Shown here: positions 16,889 to 25,678 of the stretch, piece by piece
Layout of the letters: every line of letters begins with the position of its first letter
How positions within the stretch are numbered: the stretch's first letter is position 1
Assembly (NCBI GenBank): GCA_963838885.1
Contig: CAWITB010000002.1
Coordinates: 1 to 64,000, forward strand
DNA length: 64,000 nucleotides
Source of the DNA: JAICMB01 sp963838885
Lineage (GTDB): Bacteria > Acidobacteriota > Terriglobia > Bryobacterales > Bryobacteraceae
Direction: 5' to 3'
Translations under genes and position numbers: made by a program
Notes under the pieces: model-generated
Seen by the model: only the letters and a program-made list of their open reading frames with translations
What the model was told of the DNA's origin: nothing
Database searches by the model: none

Positions 16889-17838
16889 TGCGCATCATCA
16901 CGCTCGATCAGATCCGTCGCGCGGTCGATTATGCCCAAGTAATCGACCGCATGCGCGACGCCTTGATCGCCCAGGCGCGCGGCGAATGCGACACGCCGAT
17001 GCCGATGCGCCTCGCAATCGCGCCCCAACGCGGCGAGGTGCACATAAAATCGAGCTATCGCCGCGGCGGACGCTATTTCGCTCTGAAGATCGCGTCGACT
17101 TTCCCCGGCAACGTCGACCACGGTCTTCCCAGCGGTAACGGCATGATGCTGCTTTCGTCAGCGGTCACCGGGGAGCCTGCGGCTTTTCTCGCCGACGCCG
17201 GATATCTTACGGATCTCCGCACAGCCGCCGTCGCCGCGATGACGGCCCGCGAGCTGGGCCGCCAGGATACTGTCCTTGGAATCCTGGGGACCGGTATTCA
17301 AGCGCGCCTGCAGGCGCAAATGCACGCCCAGGTTCTCGATCTAAAGCGCATTGTCGTGTGGGGCCGGACGCCCGAACGGGTCGAGCAGTGCTCCCGTGAT
17401 TTGCGGGACCTCTTACCGCGAATCGACGTCGAGATCGCAGCATCTCCTTCGGCCCTCGCGCGCCAAGCACGCCTGATCGTCACGGCGACGGCTTCCCGCG
17501 AGCCTCTTCTCTTCGCGGCCGATCTGCAACCGGGAACGCACATCTCGGCGGTCGGTTCCGACTCGCCCGGCAAGCAGGAGCTCGATCCCGCTATTCTCCC
17601 TCACGCCGGTCTGCTGCTGGTCGATTCCCGCCTGCAGTGTGAGACGCTGGGGGAATTGCAGCACGCGCCCTATCAATCGATGCGCGCCGTCGAGCTGGGC
17701 ACTTTCTGCGAGGCGCCGGTTTCCTGGGACCGCGAGGGCATTTCCGTTTGCGACTTCACCGGACTCGGCGTCGAAGATCTTTACATCGCCGAATACTGCT
17801 TCGAGAAAATCGCCGCCGCGCAAGGGAGCGCCATTTGA
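16888..17838 (+). CDS. Ornithine cyclodeaminase / mu-crystallin family protein
   Basis: A protein of 316 residues with the full family layout: an N-terminal substrate-binding part with Arg/Lys residues (MPMRLAIAP, HIKSSYRRGG), the LTDLRTAAVAAMTARELGR segment and a Rossmann motif LGILGTGIQARLQ (about 130-142). A C-terminal CDFTGLGVEDLYIAEYC closes the fold. Members are NAD(P)-dependent ornithine cyclodeaminases, alanine dehydrogenases or ketimine reductases; which one cannot be decided. The neighbouring aminotransferase and amino-acid permease support amino-acid catabolism. It overlaps its neighbours on both sides by a few bases. Confidence 0.9.
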   Translation: MRIITLDQIRRAVDYAQVIDRMRDALIAQARGECDTPMPMRLAIAPQRGEVHIKSSYRRGGRYFALKIASTFPGNVDHGLPSGNGMMLLSSAVTGEPAAFLADAGYLTDLRTAAVAAMTARELGRQDTVLGILGTGIQARLQAQMHAQVLDLKRIVVWGRTPERVEQCSRDLRDLLPRIDVEIAASPSALARQARLIVTATASREPLLFAADLQPGTHISAVGSDSPGKQELDPAILPHAGLLLVDSRLQCETLGELQHAPYQSMRAVELGTFCEAPVSWDREGISVCDFTGLGVEDLYIAEYCFEKIAAAQGSAI

Positions 17839-18974
17839 AAATCGATCAGTTTGAAATGGAGCGGATGCAGTCGACGTGGGAAAACGTCGTGGAAATGGAT
17901 ATGAGCGAGAGCGGTATCCGTCCCGTCACGCTGCGGGAATTGGCCGAGCTGGGTCTCGATCTCGACGCCATTCTCGACATGCCTCTCGGCTACAGCCAAT
18001 CGAACGGGACAATCCCGCTGCGTGAAGCGCTCGCCGCGCAATACCCCGGGGCCACGCCCGATCACATCGAGGTCACCAACGGAACCTCCGAAGCGAATTA
18101 TCTGCTGGCTCTCTCGCTGCTCCGCGAGGGCGACGAGGTCGCGTTTGAGCTTCCCAATTATATGCAGTATGGGGGACTGCCGAAAAGCCTGGGCGCCAAG
18201 GTGAACACGTTCCATCTGCGCATCGAGCGAGATTGGGAGCCGGACTGGGGTGAATTCGATCGCGCCGTGAACGAGCGCACACGCCTCGTGTATCTCTCGA
18301 ATCCCAACAATCCAACCGGGTCCATCCTGTCGCACGACGCCATGCGTCGCATCGTATCGCGTTGCGATCGCGTGGGGGCTTACCTGCTCGCTGACGAGGT
18401 CTACCTAGGCGCCGAGATTCATTGCGAGCGCACCCGTAGTTTCTGGGGTATGAGCGATCGCGTTATCGTGACGAGCGGGCTATCAAAGGCCTATGGCATC
18501 CCCGGCGTCCGCATCGGTTGGATCGCCGGTCCGAAACAAATTGTCGCCGATTGCTGGACGCAGCACGATTACCTCACCATAGGTCCGAATAAGATTTCCG
18601 ACGCCGTCGCCCGCGTCGCCGTGCAGCCCGGAAACCGCGACAAGCTGTACGCCCGCACGCGCGCAATACTGCAACAAAACCTGCCCGTGATGCGCCGCTG
18701 GATCGCGAGCTTAGGCGATTTTCTCGAATTTCGCGAGCCGCTAGCCGGCGCGCTGTGCCTGCTGCGCTATAAATCCGTGACGACGAGTTTCGAGCTGTGC
18801 GAGCGCGTGCGCGTGAAGCAAAGCGTGCTCATCGTACCGGGCGTTCACCTGGGGCTCGAAGGATTTCTCCGCATCTGGCTCGGCGGCAAGCCGGAGTTTC
18901 TAGCCGAAGGTTTGCGCCGCATCGGCAAAGAGTTGCAGAAGGAGGCGGCCGGCGCGCAAGTCCTACATGCCTGA
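17835..18974 (+). CDS. PLP-dependent aminotransferase, class I/II
   Basis: A protein of 379 residues of fold type I. PLP-contacting motifs are visible: SNPNNPTG (155-162), Asp187 in LADEVY and the Schiff-base lysine Lys218 in TSGLSKAYGIPGVRIGW. The start is the TTG at 17835, supported by AAGGGAG six bases upstream and by overlap with the previous stop; ATG 17856 is the alternative. It sits between the cyclodeaminase-like gene and an amino-acid permease, so it probably acts on the amino acid handled by that operon. The amino donor is not identifiable. Confidence 0.9.
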   Translation: MKIDQFEMERMQSTWENVVEMDMSESGIRPVTLRELAELGLDLDAILDMPLGYSQSNGTIPLREALAAQYPGATPDHIEVTNGTSEANYLLALSLLREGDEVAFELPNYMQYGGLPKSLGAKVNTFHLRIERDWEPDWGEFDRAVNERTRLVYLSNPNNPTGSILSHDAMRRIVSRCDRVGAYLLADEVYLGAEIHCERTRSFWGMSDRVIVTSGLSKAYGIPGVRIGWIAGPKQIVADCWTQHDYLTIGPNKISDAVARVAVQPGNRDKLYARTRAILQQNLPVMRRWIASLGDFLEFREPLAGALCLLRYKSVTTSFELCERVRVKQSVLIVPGVHLGLEGFLRIWLGGKPEFLAEGLRRIGKELQKEAAGAQVLHA

Positions 18975-20328
18975 GCCGGCTGTCGCGAAAATCGAGAGTG
19001 CGCCCGCGTTGCGCCGCGAGCTCGGCTTGCGCGATCTGACTCTTTTCGCAATCGGCTGCATCGTGGGAACCCGCTGGGTTGCCGCCGCCGCCCATGCCGG
19101 ACCCGGCTCCGTCACGCTCTGGATCCTCGCCGCGGTCTTCTTTGCCGCGCCGCTTGCTGTCGCAGTCGCGGCCCTCGTAGTTAAATACCCCGGCGCCGGC
19201 GGACTCTATCTCTGGACCCGCGGCGACTTCGGTCCTCTGCACGGATTCCTGTGTTTCTGGATTTACTGGATGGGCATTGCGTTCCTGCTTCCCAGCGCCG
19301 CAATGTTTTATATGAGCGTCGCCGTCTACACGCTCGGTCCCGCCTACGCGCATCTGGCGAACGAGCGCGTGTACCTGATCGCCGCCTCGCTCAGCGCCAT
19401 CTGGATCGCTCTCGGCAGCAATTTGATCGGACTCAAGATCGGCAAATGGACCCAGAATCTCGGCGGCGCCGCAACGTGGGTCCTGGGCCTTCTGCTCGTC
19501 GCCGTTGCGGTTGAGGTTGGAGCAAAGCGCGGTATCGCGACCCCTCTGCGCCTCGCCCCGAAGTGGAATTGGAACACCGTCAATTTCTGGGCCACGATCG
19601 CTTTCGCAATGACCGGCCTGGAGCTCGCCGGCTTAATGGGCGCGGAAATTCGCAAGCCCGAGCGCACTCTCCCACGCGCAGGGTGGATTGCCTCCGCATT
19701 CGCCACGCTGTTCTACATTGCCGCCACGGTGTCGCTGCTGGTTCTGCTGCCCCCGGAAAATATCAGCGAGCTGAACGGTCTCGGCGAAGCCGGCGATGCC
19801 GCCGCACAGGCCCTTGGGGCGGCCTGGTTATCGCCGCTCATTGCGTTGCTGGTGTGCTCGACCGCGATTGGCCAGTTGGGAGCGCTCGGCACGGCAACAT
19901 CACGCTTGCCGTTTGCCGTTGGAGTGGACCATCTCCTGCCCGCCGCCTTCGGCAGGATTCACCCACGCTGGGGCACGCCCCACGTTTCCATATTGACCCT
20001 CGGAGCGGTCGCGTCTTTCCTGCTTATCGCAATCCAGCTCGGCGATACGATCCGCGCCACCTACGACGAACTCGTGTCTCTAATGGTGATCGCGGGTTTT
20101 ATCCCCTACCTCTACATTTTTGGCAGCGCCTGGAAAGCCGGAAAGCGCCTCAGCGCCATCTCCGGCTGGGCCATCTCGATCCTGGCGCTGCTATGCTCGC
20201 TCGCGCCTACCGCCTCGGTTACGAGTATCTGGCTGTTCGAGGGCAAGCTGGCCATCGGCACTGCCGCGGTGATCGGGTCGGGATGGCTGGTCTTCCATAG
20301 CGGCCATCGCCGGCCCGCCGCATCTTAA
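18967..20328 (+). CDS. APC-superfamily amino acid permease
   Basis: A protein of 453 residues with about twelve membrane helices. The first helix carries the APC-type LFAIGCIVGTRW segment. The second region VVKYPGAGGLYLWTRGDFGP and the conserved AMTGLELAGLMGAEIRKPERT (helix 6 and the loop after it) match amino-acid/polyamine transporters. It overlaps the aminotransferase by 8 nt, so it is the last gene of the VOC, cyclodeaminase, aminotransferase, permease operon and probably imports their substrate. Confidence 0.9.
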   Translation: MPEPAVAKIESAPALRRELGLRDLTLFAIGCIVGTRWVAAAAHAGPGSVTLWILAAVFFAAPLAVAVAALVVKYPGAGGLYLWTRGDFGPLHGFLCFWIYWMGIAFLLPSAAMFYMSVAVYTLGPAYAHLANERVYLIAASLSAIWIALGSNLIGLKIGKWTQNLGGAATWVLGLLLVAVAVEVGAKRGIATPLRLAPKWNWNTVNFWATIAFAMTGLELAGLMGAEIRKPERTLPRAGWIASAFATLFYIAATVSLLVLLPPENISELNGLGEAGDAAAQALGAAWLSPLIALLVCSTAIGQLGALGTATSRLPFAVGVDHLLPAAFGRIHPRWGTPHVSILTLGAVASFLLIAIQLGDTIRATYDELVSLMVIAGFIPYLYIFGSAWKAGKRLSAISGWAISILALLCSLAPTASVTSIWLFEGKLAIGTAAVIGSGWLVFHSGHRRPAAS

Positions 20329-20348
20329 TTGGTCTGGCTGAGTCTTAA

Positions 20349-20690
20349 TTAATTAGTCTGACTGACCGGGGTATGCTCGAAGACGATCTTGGTGTGCGTG
20401 CCGCCGAGACGAATTTCCTCCAGAGTCGACTTCCCGTTTATGTCCTCGGATCGAAGAGACGTCTCGTCGAATTTTTGCGCCTCCGTTTCCACTTTTGCCG
20501 GCGCTTCGATCACGGTCTTCCCGTTCTTCAAAATGGCTTTGTCGCCTTGCACCGTGATGTTGTAATCGCCCGGTTTCAACTGCGTTCCATTCAGGTACTC
20601 GGTGCTGGAAACCGTGACGTGGTGCGTCGAGGCGCTCGCCACGCCGAGGGCGAACACACTGAGCGCAAGCGCGAGTTTAAATCGCTTCAT
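20349..20690 (-). CDS. Small secreted protein of unknown function
   Basis: A protein of 113 residues with a clear signal peptide (MKRFKLALALSVFALGVASA) and a short beta-rich mature domain (about 23-110). The pattern LNGTQLKPGDYNITVQGDKAILKNGK recalls small acidobacterial envelope proteins, but I know no function. The ATG has AAGGAG eleven bases upstream. An AT-rich stretch (TAGTTATAGTAG on the coding strand, near 20770-20780) may hold its promoter. Confidence 0.7.
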   Translation of the reverse strand: MKRFKLALALSVFALGVASASTHHVTVSSTEYLNGTQLKPGDYNITVQGDKAILKNGKTVIEAPAKVETEAQKFDETSLRSEDINGKSTLEEIRLGGTHTKIVFEHTPVSQTN

Positions 20691-20850
20691 GAAATGTTAA
20701 CTCCTTGATAAGAGGACTGTCCGCGGATATGGTGCCGCGAGTCCGTTGGTTGATTTTTACTTCTCTCTACTATAACTACGTCCGCCGAGGCCTCGATGTT
20801 ACGCGCCCCCGGCATCGTGCTTTGAAAAGGATTGTAAGCGCGCCGGCGCG

Positions 20851-21732
20851 TTAGTGCGCGAAGTGCCTGGCCCGCGCTTCGAGGTAATTGCGGACGCCTT
20901 CTTCCAAGGGCGGCATGGGGTTGATGCCGGCGCTCTCCATTTTGGCGTTTGCAAGCGCGGAGAACTTCGGCCGGCGGGCAGGCGTGCGATAGTGCCTCGC
21001 GCTGGTGGGCTGCAGATCGGCATCCACTCCGGCCAGACGGAAAATCATTTTGCCGTAGTCGAACCACGAGATCGCCTGGCCGCCGCCAACGTGGAAGAGG
21101 CCGCGCAGGCCGCGCTCCAGCAGATCCGCGGTTCGCACGGCGAGATACGGGGCGTAGGTCGGCGATGCCACGTGGTCGTCGACGGCCCGAATCGTCCGCC
21201 CGGCGGCCGCCTGGCGCAGCATCGTTTCAATGAAGTTGCCGCGCGCGGTTTTCAATCCACCGGGTCCGAACACGCCCGATGTGCGGATCACAAGGGGCTC
21301 GTCCAGGTATGCCTGGGCGTATAATTCACCCGCCAGCTTCGATACCGCGTAGGCGCCCAAAGGATGCGGCGTGTCGGATTCCGTGTAGGGCCGCCCGGCA
21401 GTTCCGTCGAAAACGTAGTCGGTTGAATAATGCACCAGCCGGGCATCGATCTGGCGGCAGGCCATCGCCAGGTTCCGAACAGCCAGCGCATTGGCCTGAT
21501 ATGCCGCCAGGGGCTCGTTTTCAGCCACGTCGACTTGGTTGTACGCGGCGGCATTGAGCACAATGGCCGGGTCCACCTCGCTGAGCGATCGCTCCACGCG
21601 TGCGCCGTCGCTGATGTCCACCGCCGATCGCTCAAACCCCGTAACGGCGTAGCCGCGCTTCCTAAACTCCCGGAAGAGTTCCACGCCAAGTTGTCCGCCG
21701 CTCCCAAAGACGACGACCTTTTGCCGCTCCAC
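20851..21732 (-). CDS. rfbD: dTDP-4-dehydrorhamnose reductase (RmlD/RfbD)
   Basis: A protein of 293 residues. The Rossmann motif FGSGGQLG (9-16), the catalytic Tyr128 and Lys132 in YAVSK, and HYSTDYVFDG (101-110) are those of RmlD, which reduces dTDP-4-dehydro-L-rhamnose with NAD(P)H in the last step of dTDP-L-rhamnose synthesis. The start is the GTG at 21732 directly after the stop of the PilZ gene. The partner rfbB is about 32 kb away in this window, and rfbA and rfbC are not present. Confidence 0.92.
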   Translation of the reverse strand: MERQKVVVFGSGGQLGVELFREFRKRGYAVTGFERSAVDISDGARVERSLSEVDPAIVLNAAAYNQVDVAENEPLAAYQANALAVRNLAMACRQIDARLVHYSTDYVFDGTAGRPYTESDTPHPLGAYAVSKLAGELYAQAYLDEPLVIRTSGVFGPGGLKTARGNFIETMLRQAAAGRTIRAVDDHVASPTYAPYLAVRTADLLERGLRGLFHVGGGQAISWFDYGKMIFRLAGVDADLQPTSARHYRTPARRPKFSALANAKMESAGINPMPPLEEGVRNYLEARARHFAH

Positions 21733-22101
21733 TTACCGGTAGGATAACGCGCTCGTCTTGCGCTCATGATCGCGATTCGCTGGGCGATCGGCGCCATCAT
21801 CGAGCAAAATTCCATTCAGTCGCGCCAGTTCTCCCAGGCCGGCGAGCACCTGGTCGATCTCGATTCCCGCGAGGAACCACCGCCCGTCCGGCTGCAAATA
21901 ACAGACCTCGCCGAGAATGAGAGAATCGTCCAATTCGATTTTCACCGCGGCGCCGGCCGCGATCGGCTCAGGCACGAGAATCCGCACGCCCTGGCCCGAG
22001 ATGTCGACCGCCCTCCCCTGCATGCGCTTCTCGTGCGCGCCCAAGACCGTGATGCGAACCGGCTCTTCTGAGGTGACGCGGAGTTCCCGACGGCGTTCCA
22101 T
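21733..22101 (-). CDS. PilZ domain protein
   Basis: A protein of 122 residues, essentially one PilZ domain. The two c-di-GMP contact motifs are visible: arginines in MERRRELRV at the very N-terminus and DISGQGVRI (33-41, D-x-S-x-x-G). It probably binds c-di-GMP and passes the signal to a partner; no output domain is attached. The frame is open further upstream, but ATG 22101 places the RxxxR motif at the normal position. rfbD follows with no gap, which hints at c-di-GMP control linked to polysaccharide synthesis. Confidence 0.85.
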   Translation of the reverse strand: MERRRELRVTSEEPVRITVLGAHEKRMQGRAVDISGQGVRILVPEPIAAGAAVKIELDDSLILGEVCYLQPDGRWFLAGIEIDQVLAGLGELARLNGILLDDGADRPANRDHERKTSALSYR

Positions 22102-22173
22102 GATAGAGGTATCGGCGGAACGCCGCGGAAATTTAGGCTCCCAATGCGTCCCGATCTGAAGGAAAATAAGGTC

Positions 22174-22368
22174 ATGAACGGAATCCACTACGTGACCGAT
22201 GAGCAGGGCCGCAAGGTGGCCGTTCAGATCGATCTTAGGAAACATCGGGAACTGTGGGAAGACCTCGAGGATGTGCTGGTTTCCCGATCGCGGCGCCGCG
22301 AAAAGCGGATTCCGCTCGAGAAAATTAAAGCGGGCCTCATCAAGAGCGGTAAGCTCCCGCGTGAGTAG
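22174..22368 (+). CDS. Putative antitoxin (RelB/Phd-type partner of a decayed RelE toxin)
   Basis: A small protein of 64 residues, with the pattern of antitoxins that partner RelE/ParE toxins: a short beta-strand start (GIHYVTDEQGRKVAVQIDL) followed by a charged helix LWEDLEDVLVSRSRR. ATG 22174 follows GAAGGAAAATAAGG. It overlaps the N-terminus of a broken RelE-like toxin gene by 8 nt. It may be an orphan antitoxin now that the toxin is lost. Confidence 0.6.
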   Translation: MNGIHYVTDEQGRKVAVQIDLRKHRELWEDLEDVLVSRSRRREKRIPLEKIKAGLIKSGKLPRE

Positions 22369-22535
22369 TTATCGCGCCTCGCTAACCGCAAGCGCGGAGA
22401 AAGAATTAGGGAGGCTATCGGCGCAAATGGTTGCCGTATTGTGCCGCGACTCGAACGCCTCGCATCGGTTCCACGGCCGCCCGGCTGCATGAACGCGTCA
22501 GGCGGATGGCACACCGGCGCGAGGCTTACCAGTGA
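22361..22535 (+). pseudogene. Remnant of a RelE/ParE-type toxin with internal deletion
   Basis: The GTG at 22361 starts SSYRASLTASAEKELGRLSA, the usual RelE/ParE beginning. A frame change near 22433-22437 leads to RIVPRLERLASVPRPPGC, the next conserved block. The middle of the toxin (the residues up to the catalytic strand) is then missing, and a third frame gives VRRMAHRREAYQ and a TGA at 22533, the typical family end. Compared with the usual length of about 85-90 residues, some 35-40 residues are lost, so this toxin should be dead. Confidence 0.6.
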
Positions 22536-22607
22536 TTGCAGAAAAAATTGGGCCGCGAGGCAAGGCCAGCAGTACTGGTTTCAGCGTGTGGTGCAGCCGC
22601 TTCGCCC

Positions 22608-22964
22608 TCACGTCATGCTGTAAATCAGCCACACCAGGAGGCTGATCGCGCCCGGCAACAGGATCTCAGCCCAGTTCCGCCGCAGCGCCTCGAATCGTCG
22701 CGGCGGCCGGGCGCTGTCGGCGTCCTTACGAAATGTGGCCGCAAACCGCGAGCGCACCCCGGAGGGCAATCCCCGGATCGCCCGCACGATCTCTTCCCGC
22801 CCGCGGCGGTCGGCGATCAAAATCGTCGCGGAATTGATCCCGTTGGTGGATTGCTCCAGTTTTTTGCGCAGGCGGGGCGGGACGTCGTCTACCGACCGGA
22901 ATACTTGCGTCTTGTCCCCTACCGATATGAAAATCGTCGAGCTCTTGACAGTCACGCGCGCCAT
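22608..22964 (-). CDS. Hypothetical protein with C-terminal membrane anchor
   Basis: A protein of 118 residues. A soluble part (1-95) with a basic region (RRFEALRRNW) precedes one membrane helix near the C-terminus (about 99-115, ILLPGAISLLVWLIYSM), so it may be tail-anchored in the inner membrane. I recognise no family. It lies 8 nt downstream of the LysR gene on the same strand and may be co-transcribed with it. Confidence 0.5.
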   Translation of the reverse strand: MARVTVKSSTIFISVGDKTQVFRSVDDVPPRLRKKLEQSTNGINSATILIADRRGREEIVRAIRGLPSGVRSRFAATFRKDADSARPPRRFEALRRNWAEILLPGAISLLVWLIYSMT

Positions 22965-22972
22965 AGGAAAGC

Positions 22973-23919
22973 TTAGGAACCGGCCGCCTTGGGTAACAGA
23001 CCGCGCGAGACGGAGCCCGCGCCCAACGCCGGAGCAGCCGCTACCGCATGATCCAATAATACCTGAATGAAACCCAGCGCGGCCTTCGACAAAGCCTTAT
23101 CTTTTCGGTAAATCAGACCGAGTTTGCGAATCATCGCTTCTGGACCCAACGACACCGCCGCCATGCGCCCCGCAGCCACCTCTTCGGCGCAATGCGATGC
23201 CGCCAAAAACGACACCCCCAGTCCGGCCATCACGAAGCGCTTGATCATTTCCGTCGAATCCAACTCCATCGAGATGTGCAGATCGTCGTCCAGACCATCG
23301 CTCCAGACGTTTAAGCGCGATCGCGTCGTCCCGGACTTCGGCATCAGCACCGGATAAGGCTCCAGATCGCGAGGGAGTACCACCGGCTTGGCCGCCAGCG
23401 GATGGTCCGGCGGCACAATCGCTTTGATCTCATCGCAATGGATGTTCGCCACCTGTAATCTCTTCTCCACAACGGGCAACTGCGTAATGCCGAAATCGGC
23501 CAGATTATCCATCACGGCCTGCACCACGCGCGCGCCGTAGCTCCGGTCCACCGATAGTTGGACATTCGGAAAGAGCTTTTTGTATTGCGAAAAAACCTCC
23601 GGCAAAACATAGATGCAGGTGGCTTCGTTCGCCGCGATGATCAGCTCGCCTTTGGGCGCCTTTTCAGCTCGTTGATGGAATCCTGGGCGCGGCGGCGCAG
23701 CGCCAGAATCTGCTCCGCGTATTCGGCGAAGATTTTCCCCGCTGCGGTCAGCGCGATGCGCGTGCCCAGGCGCTCGAATAAGGTGGCGTGCAACTCCTGT
23801 TCGAGCTGCCGCACCTGCGCGCTGATGGCCGGCTGCGTCCGATAACACGTCACAGCCGCTTTCGAAAAACTCTTCAGCCGCACGATCTCGAGGAACGTGT
23901 GCAATTGATCGAGGTCCAT
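22973..23919 (-). CDS. LysR-type transcriptional regulator, broken by a one-base deletion
   Basis: The first frame (23919 to about 23660) encodes the LysR winged helix-turn-helix (MDLDQLHTFLEIVRLKSFSK at the start, QPAISAQVRQLEQEL and LFERLGTRIALTAAG). The co-inducer domain continues in another frame (GELIIAANEATC to the stop at 22973). The switch is at a run of four A on the coding strand (TTTT at 23661-23664); a fifth A would give ELKKAPKGELII and one protein of about 315 residues, normal for the family. The target genes are not evident. Confidence 0.82.
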
Positions 23920-24113
23920 GAACCGCGTGGAATCCTTCGCCTTAACCGGCGCCGTGCTCTTATTCTAACCAAGCGGAGGCCCGATCCCCGGTCACGCCGA
24001 TGCCCCCGCTGGGGCAATTTGTACACACTCGGAGTAACCTCTGGACACATTGTCCTAACCTCCTTTTCCGGAAAGCCCGCGATTCAACGTAATGCGTATG
24101 GCGCCCGGCTTGC

Positions 24114-24329
24114 ATGAAAAGCTGCCGTATGCCGGACTATCTAAAAGACACCGTTGCCTATCTTGGCCGGGCATGGTGCCGCGCCATGCACGATGGGCCG
24201 ATGTGGCCGATCCATGGCGAGTATGCCTGCCCCACGTGTTTGCGGCGTTATCCCGTACCGTGGGAAACCGAGGGCGCCGAAGACGCTTTCGAAGCTCCCT
24301 CCGCAGCCAAAGTGGCGCAGACGGCATAG
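24114..24329 (+). CDS. Small CxxC-containing protein of unknown function
   Basis: A protein of 71 residues, rich in Trp, Tyr and Cys in its first two thirds, with one CPTC pair (about 40-43) in a segment EYACPTCLRRYPVPW that resembles half a zinc ribbon. No second CxxC pair is present, so a dimeric site or none at all is possible. It ends 6 nt before the DUF1015 gene and is probably its operon partner. A second in-frame ATG at 24129 is an alternative start. Confidence 0.55.
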   Translation: MKSCRMPDYLKDTVAYLGRAWCRAMHDGPMWPIHGEYACPTCLRRYPVPWETEGAEDAFEAPSAAKVAQTA

Positions 24330-24335
24330 CCGCGC

Positions 24336-25574
24336 TTGGCTCGCATCGCTCCTTTCGCGGCCTATCGGTACACCCCTGGTGCGGGGCCGCTTGAATCTCT
24401 GGTCACGCAGCCTTATGACAAGATCTCGCCCGCCATGCAGGCGCGCTATCTGTCCGCGAGCCCTTATAATCTCGTCCGCATTGTCCTCGGCCCGTCCTAC
24501 CCCACCGACACCGCCGATAATAACGTCTACGCTCGCGCCCAGCGATATTTCAGCGAGTGGATTCAGGAAGGCGTGCTCCGCGCCGACCCCCAGCCATGTC
24601 TCTACGCGTATACGCAGGAGTTCACGCCTCCAGATGGTGGCGCAAAGCTGGTCCGTAAAGGCGTAATCGGCCTGGGCGCGGTGGAGGATTATAGCGCCGG
24701 GATTGTCCACCGTCACGAACAGACGCTCGCCGGTCCCAAAAAAGACCGCCTCGAACTCCTGCGCCGCACTCACGCGCACTTTGGACAGATCTTCATGCTC
24801 TACGCGGACCCCGATCTCGCCCTCGATCGCATCGTCGATGCGGCTTCGGCGGAGCCGCCTGCCGCCCGCGTCGAAGACGAATTCAAAACCATTCACTGCT
24901 TATGGCCTATTTCGAGCGCGGCCACCATCAGGGAGGCGCAACGGATTCTTTCCGGTAAAAAGCTGCTCATCGCCGATGGACACCATCGCTACGAGACGGC
25001 CCTGGCGTTCCGTAATGAAAATCCCGAATTGGCGGGCGCCGCGAACGTCATGATGACTTTCGTGAACATGCATTCCCCGGGACTGAAAATCCTGGCCACT
25101 CACCGCGTCGTCTCGAATCTAGCCGATTTCAATGTGGCGGACTTGGTCCAGAAAACCGGAGCGCAGCGGCTTCAATCCGTGGCCGCGCTGAAGGACGTCT
25201 TCGCGACCCCTGCGCCGACGCGCCTGCGCATTGGCATAGCCGTTGGCCGCGCGCCCGAAGTCTACCTGATCGACAGAGAACGGCGGCAAAGCGATCTAGA
25301 CGTGCAGGTCTTGCATCGCGAGATCCTTGCGGCGCTGCTGGGAATCGATGAAGAAGCCGTCCGCGACGAAAGCCATCTGCAATACGTCCGCGGCATCGAT
25401 GCGGCGCTCGAGAAGCTGACCGGCGGCGCCGCCCAAATCGTTTTTCTGCTGGAGCCAACCACCATAGCCCAAGTCGCCAAAACCGCCTTCTCCGGCGGCG
25501 TTATGCCCCAGAAATCCACCGATTTCTACCCCAAGCTATTAAGCGGCCTGACAATTTACAAAATCGACGAATAG
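24336..25574 (+). CDS. DUF1015 family protein
   Basis: A protein of 412 residues matching DUF1015 along its length: PYDKISPAMQARYL near residue 26, HRHEQTLAGPKKDRLELL (about 125-142), IADGHHRYETALAF (about 210-223) and a C-terminal MPQKSTDFYPKLLSGL. The family has been linked to kinase-like or SerK-type serine kinases, which use ADP to make phosphoserine; this is family knowledge, not shown here. The start is a TTG at 24336 without a strong Shine-Dalgarno sequence, close behind the small upstream gene. Confidence 0.85.
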   Translation: MARIAPFAAYRYTPGAGPLESLVTQPYDKISPAMQARYLSASPYNLVRIVLGPSYPTDTADNNVYARAQRYFSEWIQEGVLRADPQPCLYAYTQEFTPPDGGAKLVRKGVIGLGAVEDYSAGIVHRHEQTLAGPKKDRLELLRRTHAHFGQIFMLYADPDLALDRIVDAASAEPPAARVEDEFKTIHCLWPISSAATIREAQRILSGKKLLIADGHHRYETALAFRNENPELAGAANVMMTFVNMHSPGLKILATHRVVSNLADFNVADLVQKTGAQRLQSVAALKDVFATPAPTRLRIGIAVGRAPEVYLIDRERRQSDLDVQVLHREILAALLGIDEEAVRDESHLQYVRGIDAALEKLTGGAAQIVFLLEPTTIAQVAKTAFSGGVMPQKSTDFYPKLLSGLTIYKIDE

Positions 25575-25580
25575 TCCCCC

Positions 25581-25618
25581 TTTTCTGCCCGGCAAAACAG
25601 CCTCAAAATTTTCTGCCC
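25581..25618. repeat. Direct repeat TTTTCTGCCC upstream of the tandem paralog cassette
   Basis: Two exact copies of TTTTCTGCCC lie at 25581-25590 and 25609-25618, a 28-bp period, between the DUF1015 stop and the first paralog. The spacing is close to three helical turns, so a regulator site is possible. No matching copy was seen before the second paralog. Confidence 0.35.
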
Positions 25619-25678
25619 TGTGATGAAACGGAACGGCTGTCATCGACACAATTGCAAAGGACACCTAAAGGAGGAGTC

